DNA of 64,000 bases from Pullichristensenella excrementipullorum (lineage in GTDB: Bacteria > Bacillota > Clostridia > Christensenellales > Aristaeellaceae), in contig DVOU01000028.1 in the NCBI GenBank assembly GCA_018713365.1, positions 24,251 to 88,250 of the forward strand. Reading direction: 5' to 3'. Below the pieces are notes generated by a model. That model had not been told where the DNA came from. It did not search any database and was given only the letters and a program-made list of their open reading frames with translations. This document shows, in pieces, positions 35,422-43,866 of the stretch; the first letter of the stretch is position 1, and each line of letters starts with the position of its first letter. The translations under genes were made by a program, and so were the position numbers.

Positions 35422-36251
35422 ACAACAACGCTCTGATCCCCACCATCGGCGTGGTGACGTCCATCCGCCGCGATACGCCGGACGTCAAGACCTTCACGGT
35501 CGTGCGCGCGGACACGGGCACGGGCGTGTGCTTCAAGCACATGCCGGGCCAGTGCGCCATGCTGTCCATTCCGGGCGTGGGCGAGGCGATGTTCTCCATC
35601 ACCTCGTCGCCCACCTGCACCGACCACATGGAGTTCTCCATCAAAAAGTGCGGCTGCCTGACCGAATGGCTCCACCAGATGGACGTCGGCCAGCAGATCA
35701 CCGTGCGCGGCCCCTACGGAAACGGCTTCCCCGTGACCACGGAGCTCAAGGGCAAGGACCTTCTGTTCATCGCCGGCGGCATCGGCCTTGCGCCTTTGCG
35801 CAGCGTGATCGAATACATGCTGGCCAACCGCGAGGACTACGGCCACATCGACATCGTCTACGGCTCCCGCTCCAAGGACGACCTTGTGGACATAGACATC
35901 ATCCGCGATGTGTGGATGAAGGCCCCGAATGTGGACGTGCACCTGACCATCGACCGCCCGCAGGAGGGCTGGGACGGCCACGTCGCCTTCGTTCCCACCT
36001 ATGTCAAGGAGCTGGGCTTTGACCCGAACAAGACGGTGCTGGTCTGCGGCCCGCCGATTATGATCAAGTTCGTCCTGCAGGCGCTGGGCGAATTGGGCTT
36101 TGAAAAGACGCAGGTCTACACCACGATGGAGCTTCGCATGAAGTGCGGCGTGGGCAAGTGCGGCCGGTGCAACATCGGCTCCAAGTACGTCTGCAAGGAC
36201 GGCCCCGTCTTCCGCTTTGACCAGCTCGACGAGCTGCCGGACGAATACTGA
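35418..36251 (+). CDS. FAD/NAD(P)-binding oxidoreductase (FlxA/AsrB-like)
   Basis: 277 residues of the ferredoxin-reductase fold. MPGQCAMLSIPGVGEAMFSI is the FAD-binding strand (R-x-Y-S replaced by M-F-S-I), the NAD domain begins LLFIAGGIGLAPLRSVI and continues VLVCGPPIMIK, and the C-terminus has a [2Fe-2S] site CGVGKCGRC with a later cysteine. This is the NAD(P)H entry subunit in Flx, AsrB and sulfhydrogenase gamma proteins. It overlaps the AsrA-like gene (ATGA) and precedes the fumarate reductase genes by 14 bases. Confidence 0.86.
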   Translation: MNNNALIPTIGVVTSIRRDTPDVKTFTVVRADTGTGVCFKHMPGQCAMLSIPGVGEAMFSITSSPTCTDHMEFSIKKCGCLTEWLHQMDVGQQITVRGPYGNGFPVTTELKGKDLLFIAGGIGLAPLRSVIEYMLANREDYGHIDIVYGSRSKDDLVDIDIIRDVWMKAPNVDVHLTIDRPQEGWDGHVAFVPTYVKELGFDPNKTVLVCGPPIMIKFVLQALGELGFEKTQVYTTMELRMKCGVGKCGRCNIGSKYVCKDGPVFRFDQLDELPDEY

Positions 36252-36265
36252 TGGAGGGCTGAACC

Positions 36266-36943
36266 ATGGCTGATAAAATGATTACGGTCTATTTGATGGG
36301 CAAGAAATACGAAGTGCCGGAGAGCCTGACCATCATGGGCGCTCTGGAATACGCGGGCTACGAACTCAAGCGCGGCTGCGGCTGCCGCAACGGCTTCTGC
36401 GGCGCCTGCGCCACCGTCTACCGCGTCAAGGGCTCCTCGGAGCTGAAGATGTGCCTGGCCTGCTCCACCAAGGTGGAGGAGAACATGTACGTGGCCACGC
36501 TGCCGTACTTCCCCCTGGTCAAGCAGGTCTACGACATCGAGAAGGTGCGCCCGCAGGAGCAGATCATGATGCAGCTCTACCCGGAGATCTACAGCTGCAT
36601 CGGCTGCAACGCCTGCACCAAGGCCTGCCCGCAGAGCCTCAACGTCATGCAGTACATCGCCTACGCCCAGCGCGGCGAGTTCAAGAAGTGCGCCGAGGAG
36701 TCCTTTGACTGCGTGATGTGCGGCATCTGCTCCTCCCGCTGCCCGGCCGGCATCTCCCACCCGCAGGTGGCTCTGCTGGCCCGCCGCCTGAACGGCAAGT
36801 ACATCGCGCCCGAGGCCAAGCACCTCACCGAGCGCGTCAAGGCCATCGAGGAAGGCGAGTTCAACGCCCTCATCGAGGACATCATGCAGAAGCCGATCGA
36901 CGAGATCAAAGAGCTCTACAACAACCGCGAAATCGAGAAGTAA
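36266..36943 (+). CDS. frdB: Fumarate reductase iron-sulfur subunit, soluble type
   Basis: 225 residues. An N-terminal plant-ferredoxin-like domain has a [2Fe-2S] site (Cys38, 40, 45, 48 and 63; KRGCGCRNGFCGAC), followed by two [4Fe-4S] motifs at Cys111-114-117-121 and Cys149-152-155-159. Typical FrdB has one 2Fe-2S, one 4Fe-4S and one 3Fe-4S cluster that meets quinone; here the third site keeps all four cysteines and no membrane subunit follows, so a quinone-independent soluble enzyme is expected. Spaced 13 bases before the flavoprotein gene. Confidence 0.82.
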   Translation: MADKMITVYLMGKKYEVPESLTIMGALEYAGYELKRGCGCRNGFCGACATVYRVKGSSELKMCLACSTKVEENMYVATLPYFPLVKQVYDIEKVRPQEQIMMQLYPEIYSCIGCNACTKACPQSLNVMQYIAYAQRGEFKKCAEESFDCVMCGICSSRCPAGISHPQVALLARRLNGKYIAPEAKHLTERVKAIEEGEFNALIEDIMQKPIDEIKELYNNREIEK

Positions 36944-36956
36944 GGGGGCTTGACCA

Positions 36957-38561
36957 ATGTATTCTCAGGACATGCTCGCATCCATTAAAAAGGTGGAAGC
37001 CACCCGCGCTTCGCGCATCGGGGTGGAGCCGCGCCGCATGAGCGCCGAGGAAAAGGACGCGCTTTTGAAGGAATTTCACCCGGACTACCGCGACGTAGGC
37101 TTCGATACGCTGCGCGTGGGCGTCAACAAGGGCGACAAGGTGCCCGTCGAGCTGCGCGCGCTGCTGGAGGGCAAGAGCCGCGTTTCTGGCCTCGACCTCG
37201 ACCTTGAGCATCCCGATTACGATGTGGACGTGCTCGTCATCGGCGGCGGCGGCGCGGGCTCCTCCGCGGCGGTCATGGCGCACGAGAACGGCGCCAACGT
37301 AATGATCGTCACCAAGCTGCGCATCGGCGACGCCAACACCATGATGGCCGAGGGCGGCATCCAGGCCGCCGACAAGGCCAACGATTCGCCCGCCCAGCAC
37401 TACCTCGACGCCTTTGGCGGCGGCCACTACGCGGCCGTGCCCGAGCTTCTGCGCAAGCTGGTCATGGATGGCCCCGGCGCGGTCAAGTGGCTCAACGAAC
37501 TGGGCGTGGAGTTTGACAAGGCCGAGGATGGCACCATGATTACCACCCACGGCGGCGGCACCTCCCGCAAGCGCATGCACGCGGCGGCGGACTACTCCGG
37601 CGCGGAGATCATGCGCACCCTGCGCGACGAGGTCTGGAACCGCGAGATCCCGGTGGTGGACTTCACCGCCGCCATCGAGCTGATCCTCGATGAAAACGGC
37701 CACGCCGCCGGCGCGGTGCTGCTCAACATGGAAACGGGCCGCCACCTCATCGCCCGCGCCAAGACCGTCATCATCTCCACCGGCGGCGCGGGACGCCTGC
37801 ACTATCAGGGCTTCCCCACCTCCAACCACTACGGCGCCACCGCCGACGGCCTCATCCTCGGCTATCGCGCGGGCGTGCCGCTCCTCTACGCCGACACCCT
37901 CCAGTACCATCCCACCGGCGCGGCCTATCCGCTGCAGATCTACGGCGCGCTGGTCACGGAAAAGGTGCGTTCCATGGGCGCCATGCTCATCAACGCCGAG
38001 GGCGAAGCCTTCATGCACCCGCTGGAGACCCGCGACGTGTCCGCCGCCTCCATCATCCGCGAGTGCAAATCCCGCGGCAAGGGCGTGACCACGCCCGAAG
38101 GCCAGGCCGTGTGGCTCGATACGCCGATGATCGACATGATCCACGGCGAAGGCACGCTGGAAAAGCGCCTGCCCGCCATGCTGCGCATGTTCCTCAAGTA
38201 CGGCATCGACATGCGCAAGGTGCCGATCCTCGTCTACCCGACGCTGCACTACCAGAACGGCGGCCTGCGCGTCAATGACGAGTGCGAGAGCTGCATCCCC
38301 GGCCTCTTCGTGGCCGGCGAGGCCGTCGGCGGCATCCATGGCCGCAACCGCCTGATGGGCAACTCCCTGCTGGACGTCATCGTCTTTGGCCGTCAGGCCG
38401 GCATCTCCGCCGCCAAGGCCAGCAAGGACGTGCATCTGGGCAAGCCCACGCTCGAGCATGTGAACAAGTTCATGGCCGAGATGAAGGCCGCCGGCATCGA
38501 GCCGACCGAGGAATCGCCGAAGCTGCTGCCGCACTACGCGCGCACCGGCGACGCCAAGTAA
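36957..38561 (+). CDS. frdA: Fumarate reductase flavoprotein subunit, soluble type
   Basis: 534 residues. The dinucleotide-binding VIGGGGAGSSAAVMA begins only at about residue 94, leaving an unusual N-terminal extension of about 90 residues. The site where succinate dehydrogenases hold a covalent-FAD histidine (R-S-H-T) reads GDANTMMAEGGIQ, so FAD is probably non-covalent, as in L-aspartate oxidase and thiol:fumarate reductase. The dicarboxylate site is present: HGGGTSRKRMH, QYHPTGAAYP, EKVRSMGAMLIN and GGIHGRNRLMGNS. It should reduce fumarate to succinate using electrons from FrdB. L-aspartate oxidase is less likely because FrdB is next door. Confidence 0.86.
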   Translation: MYSQDMLASIKKVEATRASRIGVEPRRMSAEEKDALLKEFHPDYRDVGFDTLRVGVNKGDKVPVELRALLEGKSRVSGLDLDLEHPDYDVDVLVIGGGGAGSSAAVMAHENGANVMIVTKLRIGDANTMMAEGGIQAADKANDSPAQHYLDAFGGGHYAAVPELLRKLVMDGPGAVKWLNELGVEFDKAEDGTMITTHGGGTSRKRMHAAADYSGAEIMRTLRDEVWNREIPVVDFTAAIELILDENGHAAGAVLLNMETGRHLIARAKTVIISTGGAGRLHYQGFPTSNHYGATADGLILGYRAGVPLLYADTLQYHPTGAAYPLQIYGALVTEKVRSMGAMLINAEGEAFMHPLETRDVSAASIIRECKSRGKGVTTPEGQAVWLDTPMIDMIHGEGTLEKRLPAMLRMFLKYGIDMRKVPILVYPTLHYQNGGLRVNDECESCIPGLFVAGEAVGGIHGRNRLMGNSLLDVIVFGRQAGISAAKASKDVHLGKPTLEHVNKFMAEMKAAGIEPTEESPKLLPHYARTGDAK

Positions 38562-38574
38562 ACCCTTCAAAGCA

Positions 38575-38607
38575 AGCGCCGTCTCCCCACCCGGGGGCGG
38601 CGCTTTT
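38575..38607 (+). terminator. Terminator of the mdh-frd operon
   Basis: AGCGCCGTCTCCCC with GGGGGCGGCGCT (one mismatch region), followed by TTTTG. Confidence 0.82.
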
Positions 38608-38650
38608 GTTGTTCTCGCCGTTTTTTAATCTGCGCTCGACCAAATATCCG

Positions 38651-38679
38651 TTGCATTCCCGCCCCACACTTGCTATAAT
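38651..38679 (+). promoter_or_regulatory. Promoter of the CrtO-like gene
   Basis: TTGCAT (38651-38656), 17 bp, TATAAT (38674-38679). Confidence 0.78.
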
Positions 38680-38739
38680 GATAGAACTGCTTCTGAAGCC
38701 AGAATGGCTTTTTCTACGCCCCCGATAAGGAGGTCTTGG

Positions 38740-39282
38740 ATGTTTTCCCGCTTGCTGTCGCAGATACCCGCCTTTTTCGGCCTCATCGTGCGCTTCGGCA
38801 TCATTTGTCTGGTGATGGGCCTGCTCTGCTTCCTCATCGGCGAAATGATGCCGCGCAAGAACTTCGACTATCGCGCCTTTCCCTACGCCTGCCACGCGTG
38901 GGAGCGCAATGGCGATGTGTATTTGAAACTGGGCATCAACCGCTGGAAGGACAAGGTGCCGGACATGAGCCGCTATATACCGCACACCTTCCGCAAGAAG
39001 ATCGGCGTCATGCGCAGCCCGGAACACGTCGAGGGCCTCATCCGCGAGACCTGCGTGGCGGAACTTGTCCACGTGGTACTCATCCTCTTGAGCCCCGTGT
39101 TCCTCGTGCTGCTGCCCCGCGGCTGGAACTGGATCTGCATGCTGCTCTACGATCTCTTCGGCAACCTGCCCTTCATCCTCATCCAGCGCTACAACCGCCC
39201 GCGCCTGGTCATCCTGCTGGAGCGCCAGCGCGAGGTGCAAGCCATGCAGGCGGCCAAACGCGCCGCCCGGGCGCTGTCCTGA
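38740..39282 (+). CDS. CrtO-like membrane acyltransferase family protein
   Basis: 180 residues with membrane segments at about 12-34 and 105-135. FLIQRYNRPRL-like text (here FILIQRYNRPRLVILLE), IRETCVAELVHVV and the NRWKDKVPD segment match the staphylococcal CrtO family (glycosyl-4,4'-diaponeurosporenoate acyltransferase). No carotenoid gene is in the window, so the family name probably does not give the true substrate; a lipid or glycolipid acylation role is possible. AAGGAGG lies 5 bases before the ATG. It is a single-gene unit with its own promoter and terminator. Confidence 0.8.
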   Translation: MFSRLLSQIPAFFGLIVRFGIICLVMGLLCFLIGEMMPRKNFDYRAFPYACHAWERNGDVYLKLGINRWKDKVPDMSRYIPHTFRKKIGVMRSPEHVEGLIRETCVAELVHVVLILLSPVFLVLLPRGWNWICMLLYDLFGNLPFILIQRYNRPRLVILLERQREVQAMQAAKRAARALS

Positions 39283-39297
39283 ACGCTCCAGAAGAAA

Positions 39298-39333
39298 CAA
39301 GCGCGTCTCCCCGCAATTTGGGAGACGCGCTTG
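39298..39333 (+). terminator. Terminator after the CrtO-like gene
   Basis: CAAGCGCGTCTCC with GGAGACGCGCTTG, 13 bp, around an 8-base centre. Only scattered T residues follow. Confidence 0.75.
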
Positions 39334-39394
39334 CGCTTTGAGACGCCGCAAACGACGCCGCAGCGCCGCGGACGCATATCCTGACGCCTTTGCC

Positions 39395-39536
39395 TTGCTT
39401 TGCGACGCACATCTGCTATACTGCTGATCACACCGGGCGACCGGTGAGGAGCGGGCCGCCCGGCCGGCAGGCGCGCAAGGTGGAGGGGGAACCGGGATGA
39501 CCGCCGCCCGCCGCGCCGGCCCCGCTCCGTTTTCAT
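39395..39536 (+). ncRNA. Candidate small RNA unit
   Basis: TTGCTT (39395-39400), 16 bp and TATACT (39417-39422) form a promoter with no convincing gene after it. About 20 bases on, GGAGCGGGCC (39448-39457) pairs with GGCCCCGCTCC (39518-39528), followed by GTTTTC, which would enclose a structured transcript of about 105 bases. An ATG frame inside has arginine-rich, non-protein-like content and is not called. Not a match to SRP, 6S or tmRNA that I can see. The rest of 39334-39394 holds nothing recognisable. Confidence 0.35.
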
Positions 39537-39546
39537 CCAAGGCAGA

Positions 39547-39582
39547 CAAAAGCCCCGCACGCCGCATAGCGGTCGTCCGGGG
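39547..39582 (-). terminator. Terminator of the exported-protein gene
   Basis: On the minus strand GCCCCG and CCGC pair with GCGG and CGGGGC, then TTTTG follows. It lies 18 bases after the stop at 39600. Confidence 0.75.
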
Positions 39583-39599
39583 CCTCTTGCGCGGGCGCG

Positions 39600-40211
39600 C
39601 TAGCTGTTCTTGGCCTCCACATGCGTGCGCAGGTAGTACATCACCGTCTCCATATCGTCGTAATCGTCGGCGGCGCAGGAGAAGTGGAAGGCGTAGATCT
39701 TCGTGCCGACATTGGCCATGATGACCGTGCCCTGAATGACGTCGTCGCCCTTGTAGCCACGGTAGATGGTGGAATAGGCGGTCTTGCCCATAAAGGGTAC
39801 GTCGGTGATGAGGTTGCCGATCTCATAGCTGTCGAACTGGGAGAAGATGGCGTAGACCAGCTGCGAGAGCTGACTGGTCATCTCGTCCTCGTCGGCGCGG
39901 TCGTCCAGCTGCTTGACGGAGACGACCATGCGCGCGGGCACTTCGCCCTCGCCGACCGGCTCCTCGTAGCAGATGCTGCGCCGCCCCGGCGTCTGTTCCC
40001 AGTGCGAAGGGTAGGCAAAGCGCACGCCCAGCGTGGTGTTTTCCCAAACGGCGTAGGTGTATTCGGAGATGCCCAGCCGCAGCGAGGGCACGCCGGGCGT
40101 GGCCTCCACCGTGGGCGTGGGCGAGATGTTGACGGCGAAGATGTCCTCCTCCGCCACCGCGCCGCCCAGCAGCAGCATAAGCGCCAAAAGCGCCGTGCAA
40201 ATGCGTTTCAA
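39600..40211 (-). CDS. Exported protein of unknown function
   Basis: 203 residues from a TTG start, chosen because GGGAGG lies 8 bases upstream and an ATG in frame further up overlaps the promoter. The signal peptide is MKRICTALLALMLLLGGAVAE in outline; a proline/threonine linker (SPTPTVEATPG) follows, then a domain starting LRLGISEYTYAVWEN with beta-rich repeats, LGVRFAYPSHWEQTPG and YSTIYRGYKGDD. The FAYPSHW segment is typical of PsbP/DcrB-like secreted proteins. Promoter TTGACG-17-TACAAT. No partner is evident. Confidence 0.72.
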   Translation of the reverse strand: MKRICTALLALMLLLGGAVAEEDIFAVNISPTPTVEATPGVPSLRLGISEYTYAVWENTTLGVRFAYPSHWEQTPGRRSICYEEPVGEGEVPARMVVSVKQLDDRADEDEMTSQLSQLVYAIFSQFDSYEIGNLITDVPFMGKTAYSTIYRGYKGDDVIQGTVIMANVGTKIYAFHFSCAADDYDDMETVMYYLRTHVEAKNS

Positions 40212-40243
40212 AATGCGTTCCTCCCGGGATAATTGCTGCGAAT

Positions 40244-40272
40244 ATTGTACCATCTTTTGCGCCGCCCGTCAA
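40244..40272 (-). promoter_or_regulatory. Promoter of the 39600-40211 gene
   Basis: TTGACG (40272-40267), 17 bp, TACAAT (40249-40244) on the minus strand, beginning directly after the aminotransferase stop codon. Confidence 0.8.
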
Positions 40273-40273
40273 A

Positions 40274-41443
40274 TCATCCGGGAAAGCCGCTTGCCTTAAG
40301 CCGCGCGGCGCAATCGGCCAATTCCTCCGCCGGGCGCACCAGCGCAAAGCGCACATGGCCTTTTCCGCGCGAGGCAAAGGCGCTGCCGGGCGTTGCGAGG
40401 ATGCCGGTGCGCGCAAACAGTTCGGTGACGAAGGCCTCGTCGTCCTCCCAGCCGCGCGGGGTCTTCGCCCAGACGAACATCGTCCCCCTGGCGTCGGGCA
40501 CTTCCCACCCGGCGGCGGTGAAGCTGTGGCAGAGCGCGTCGCGGCGGCGCTGGTATTCCGCGCGCTGACGCACGACGCCCTCCTGCGGCCCGTCGAGGGC
40601 GGCGATGGCGGCGCGCTGCGCCACGTAGAACAGGCCGTAGTCGATCTGCGTGCGCAAAGCGCGGAAGCGCTCGAGGATGGCCCTGTTGCCAAGCAAAAAC
40701 GACAGCCGCGCGCCGGTGAGGTTGTAGGTCTTGGAGAGGGAATTGAACTCCACGCCCACCTCCATGGCCCCGGGCACGCTCAAAAACGATATGCCCTCGT
40801 TGCCGTCAAAGACGATCTCCGAATAGGCGTTGTCGTGGACGATGCAGATGTTGTATTTGCGCGCGAAGGCCACCAGATCGTCGTAAAAGGCGCGCGGAGC
40901 CACCGCGCCCACGGGATTGGCGGGGAAGGAGACGATCATCATCTTCGCCCGGCGCGCAATTTCTTCGTCGATAGCGGCAAGGTCTGGCAGATAGCCGCTC
41001 TCCTCGTCCAGCGGGTAATAGGCCACCTCAGCGCCGCACAGCGAGGGACCGATGGCGAAGATGGGGTAGCAGGGGTCGGGCACAAGCACGATGTCGCCGG
41101 GGTCGCACAGCGTCATGGCGATGTGGGCGATGCCCTCCTGCGAGCCGTAGACGCTCATCACTTCATTTTCCGCCAGCGTGACGCCGTAGCGCCGCGCGTA
41201 CCAGCGCTGCACCGCCTGCGTAAGCTCCGGCAGGTCGCCCAGCGAGTACTTGTAGTTTTCCGGGTCGAGCGCCGCCTGCGCGGCCGCCGCGCGGATATGT
41301 TCGGCCACGGGAAAGTCTGGCGTGCCCACGGAAAGGTCGCACACCCATTCGCCGCGCGCAAGCCGCTCCCCTTTCAGGTCTTTGAGGACGTTGAAGATGT
41401 TGGGCTGAAAGCGCAGCGCGCGCCGGGAAAACTGCCAGTCCAT
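40274..41443 (-). CDS. Class I/II aminotransferase, LL-DAP/AlaC-like
   Basis: 389 residues, PLP fold type I. DLSVGTPDFPVAEHI at the start, YGSQEGIAHIAMTLC, PCYPIFAIGP, FPANPVGAVAP, the PLP lysine in NSLSKTYNLTGAR, and the final HVRFALVRP carrying the carboxylate-binding arginine. It belongs with LL-diaminopimelate aminotransferase and AlaC-type alanine transaminases; the substrate is not decided by sequence. It is the last gene of an operon with an XRE-cupin regulator and an acyl-CoA synthetase. AAAGGAG precedes the ATG. Confidence 0.88.
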   Translation of the reverse strand: MDWQFSRRALRFQPNIFNVLKDLKGERLARGEWVCDLSVGTPDFPVAEHIRAAAAQAALDPENYKYSLGDLPELTQAVQRWYARRYGVTLAENEVMSVYGSQEGIAHIAMTLCDPGDIVLVPDPCYPIFAIGPSLCGAEVAYYPLDEESGYLPDLAAIDEEIARRAKMMIVSFPANPVGAVAPRAFYDDLVAFARKYNICIVHDNAYSEIVFDGNEGISFLSVPGAMEVGVEFNSLSKTYNLTGARLSFLLGNRAILERFRALRTQIDYGLFYVAQRAAIAALDGPQEGVVRQRAEYQRRRDALCHSFTAAGWEVPDARGTMFVWAKTPRGWEDDEAFVTELFARTGILATPGSAFASRGKGHVRFALVRPAEELADCAARLKASGFPG

Positions 41444-41506
41444 GCTCTTTTGCTCCTTTGAAGGCGCGCCCCGCCCGCAGGACACGGACGGGGCGCGCGG
41501 TATGCG

Positions 41507-43174
41507 TCAGTGATTGGCCTTCTGGCTGTCGCGCTCGCGCAGTTCCACGCGGCGGATCTTGCCGGAAATGGTCTTGGGAAGTTCGTCCACAAATTCGATG
41601 ACGCGCGGATACTTGTACGGCGCGGTCAGCTTCTTGACGTGGTTCTGCAGCTCCTTTTTCAGTTCCTCGCTCGGCTCGTAGCCCTTTTTCAGCACGATGG
41701 TGGCCTTGACGATCTGGCCGCGCACCGGGTCGGGAACGCCGGTGATGGCGGTCTCCACCACGGCGTCGTGTTCCATCAGCGCGCTCTCCACCTCGAACGG
41801 CCCGATGCGGTAGCCGGAGGACTTGATGACGTCGTCGGCGCGGCCCACGTACCAGTAATAGCCCCACTCATCGCGCCAGGCGAGGTCGCGCGTGTGGTAC
41901 ATGCCGTCGTGCCAGACAGCCTTGGTGCCTTCCTCATCGCGGTAGTAGCCGAGGAACATGCCCACGGGCGTCTCGTACTGCGTGCGCACCACGATCTCGC
42001 CCACCTGACCGGCGGCGCAGCTCTTGCCGTCCTCATCGACGATGTCCACGTCGAACTGCGGCGAGGGCTTGCCCATGGAGCCGGGGCAGACCTTCATCCA
42101 CGGGAAGGTGCCCACGGTGACGCAAAGCTCCGTCTGCCCGAAGATCTCGCGCAGCTCGTGCCCGGTCAGCTCCTTCCACTTTTCAAACACCTCGGGGTTG
42201 AGCGGCTCGCCCGCCGTGGTGCAGTGCTGAATGGAAGAAAGGTCGTACTTGGACATGTCTTCGAGGATCATGAAGCGGTAGATGGTCGGCGGCGCGCAGA
42301 AGGTGGTCACCTTGTACTTTTCCAGCACCGCCAGCATGTCCTTGGGCACGAACTTCTCAAAATCGTAGACCATGATGGCCGAGCCGGCCAGCCACTGGCC
42401 GTAGAGCTTGCCCCACACGGACTTCATCCAGCCGGTCTCCGAAACGGTGAGATGCAAACCGCCGTCGACGCACTGATGCCAGAACACCGCCGTCTGGATA
42501 TGCCCCAGGGGGTAGTCGAAATTGTGGCCGACCATCTTGGGCATGCCGGAGGTGCCGGAGGTGAAGTACAGAAGCATGATGTCGTCGTGCCTGAGCGGCT
42601 CCGCCGGGCGGGGGAACTCATCGGATTCCTGAGCAAGCAGGCCCTCAAAGTCCAGCCAGCCCTCGCGCGCGCCATCGACGATGAGCAGCTTTTCCACCGT
42701 CGGACACTCAGGCATGGCCTCCTCGCAGCTGGCGGCGAAGCAGCCCTCCGCGGAGGTGACCACCATCTTGATGCCGGCGCAGTTGGCGCGGTAGACGATG
42801 TCCTTTTTGGTCAAAAGATGCGTCGCGGGCACAGCCACCGCGCCGATGCGGCACAGGGCCATGATGGCGATCCAGAAGGTGTAGTGCCGGCGCAGAACGA
42901 GCATCACCTTGTCGCCCTTCTGGATGCCCAGACGGACAAAGAGATTGGCCGCCTGCTTGGAGAGGCGGGAGATCTCGGCAAAGGTGAAGGCGCGTTCGCG
43001 GCCGTCCATGTGCGCCCACTGCAGGGCGCGCTTTTCCGGCTCTTCCTCGGCGATGACGTCAAGCACGTCGTAGGCAAAGTTGAAGTTCTCGGGAACGTTG
43101 ATGCGGAAATTGTGCAGAAAGTCCTCATAGGAGCCGAATTCCGGCTTCCTCAAAAAGCGCTGGTAGAGCGTCAT
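41507..43174 (-). CDS. Acyl-CoA synthetase (AMP-forming, MACS-like)
   Basis: 555 residues of the ANL superfamily. The P-loop-like YFTSGTSGMPK, motif A2 AGEPLNPEVF, EIFGQTELCVTVG, the hinge Asp region TRDLAWRDEWGYYWYVGR and the catalytic lysine in TISGKIRR are all present. It activates a carboxylic acid to its CoA thioester via an acyl-adenylate; sequence resembles medium-chain and aryl acyl-CoA ligases found with XRE-cupin regulators in Clostridia and archaea. It starts 18 bases after the regulator gene and precedes the aminotransferase by 63. Confidence 0.92.
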   Translation of the reverse strand: MTLYQRFLRKPEFGSYEDFLHNFRINVPENFNFAYDVLDVIAEEEPEKRALQWAHMDGRERAFTFAEISRLSKQAANLFVRLGIQKGDKVMLVLRRHYTFWIAIMALCRIGAVAVPATHLLTKKDIVYRANCAGIKMVVTSAEGCFAASCEEAMPECPTVEKLLIVDGAREGWLDFEGLLAQESDEFPRPAEPLRHDDIMLLYFTSGTSGMPKMVGHNFDYPLGHIQTAVFWHQCVDGGLHLTVSETGWMKSVWGKLYGQWLAGSAIMVYDFEKFVPKDMLAVLEKYKVTTFCAPPTIYRFMILEDMSKYDLSSIQHCTTAGEPLNPEVFEKWKELTGHELREIFGQTELCVTVGTFPWMKVCPGSMGKPSPQFDVDIVDEDGKSCAAGQVGEIVVRTQYETPVGMFLGYYRDEEGTKAVWHDGMYHTRDLAWRDEWGYYWYVGRADDVIKSSGYRIGPFEVESALMEHDAVVETAITGVPDPVRGQIVKATIVLKKGYEPSEELKKELQNHVKKLTAPYKYPRVIEFVDELPKTISGKIRRVELRERDSQKANH

Positions 43175-43192
43175 GGTGTGTTTGACCTCCGG

Positions 43193-43747
43193 TTATTTGA
43201 TGACCACGGCGATGAAGCGGCAGTCCGCTTCGATGGCGTACATGGCGTGGGGGATGGACGAATCGTAATAGATGGAGTCGCCCGGGCCGAGATAGACCTC
43301 GTTGCCCGCCAGCACGATCTTCATGTGGCCGGTGAGTACGTAGTCGAACTCCTGCCCCTCATGGTCGTGCGCGGTCTTGGGCGCGCCCGTGGGGTCGTAT
43401 TCCACGGTGACGATGAACGGCTCCGCCTTCTTGTCGCGGAAGTTATAGGCCAGGTGTTCGTAGTGATAGGCCTTGCGGCGGTCGAACGCCAGCCCCTTGC
43501 CCGCGCGGGTGAGGATGTAGCCCTTGAGTTTCGGGCTTTCGCCGGTGAGGAGGTCAGAAATATCTACACCCAGCGTCGATGCGATGTTGAACAGGTGGCT
43601 GAAGGAGAAATCCCTTTCGCCCGCCTCGTAAGCGATGTAATCCTCGAGCGGAACGCCCGAGCGCTCGGCGACCTCCTGCTGGGTGTAGCCCATAATCTCG
43701 CGCAGGTCGCATATTCGTATGGCGATGGCTTTGATGTTCTCGTTCAT
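43193..43747 (-). CDS. XRE-family regulator with cupin domain
   Basis: 184 residues. N-terminal helix-turn-helix at about 10-65 (MGYTQQEVAERSGVPLEDYI), C-terminal cupin at about 105-184 (HDHEGQEFDYVLTGHMKIVL and LGPGDSIYYDSSIPHAM with the metal-binding histidines). Such regulators sense small ligands through the cupin and commonly control the acyl-CoA ligase gene next to them, as here. AAAGGAGG precedes the ATG; a weak promoter (TTGCGC-17-TATACG) lies upstream near 43795-43825. Confidence 0.92.
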   Translation of the reverse strand: MNENIKAIAIRICDLREIMGYTQQEVAERSGVPLEDYIAYEAGERDFSFSHLFNIASTLGVDISDLLTGESPKLKGYILTRAGKGLAFDRRKAYHYEHLAYNFRDKKAEPFIVTVEYDPTGAPKTAHDHEGQEFDYVLTGHMKIVLAGNEVYLGPGDSIYYDSSIPHAMYAIEADCRFIAVVIK

Positions 43748-43866
43748 GGGGAAATTCCTCCTTTGTCTGATCTGCCGCCCGAGCCGGACGGCGAATGGCG
43801 TATATCGTCCCGCGAAGATCCGCGCAAGACGCAACACCCTGGGCGGCCGGGCCGCCCCGCGCCGGG

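Noticed and set aside
39530..39545. CCAAGGCAGA as an SRP RNA motif
   Set aside because: Only this short string matches; the GGAAGCAGCC apical loop and flanking helix are missing.
39497..39721. 74-codon plus-strand frame after the 39417 promoter
   Set aside because: Arginine/serine/proline-rich, runs antisense into the end of a real gene, and lacks a good ribosome site.
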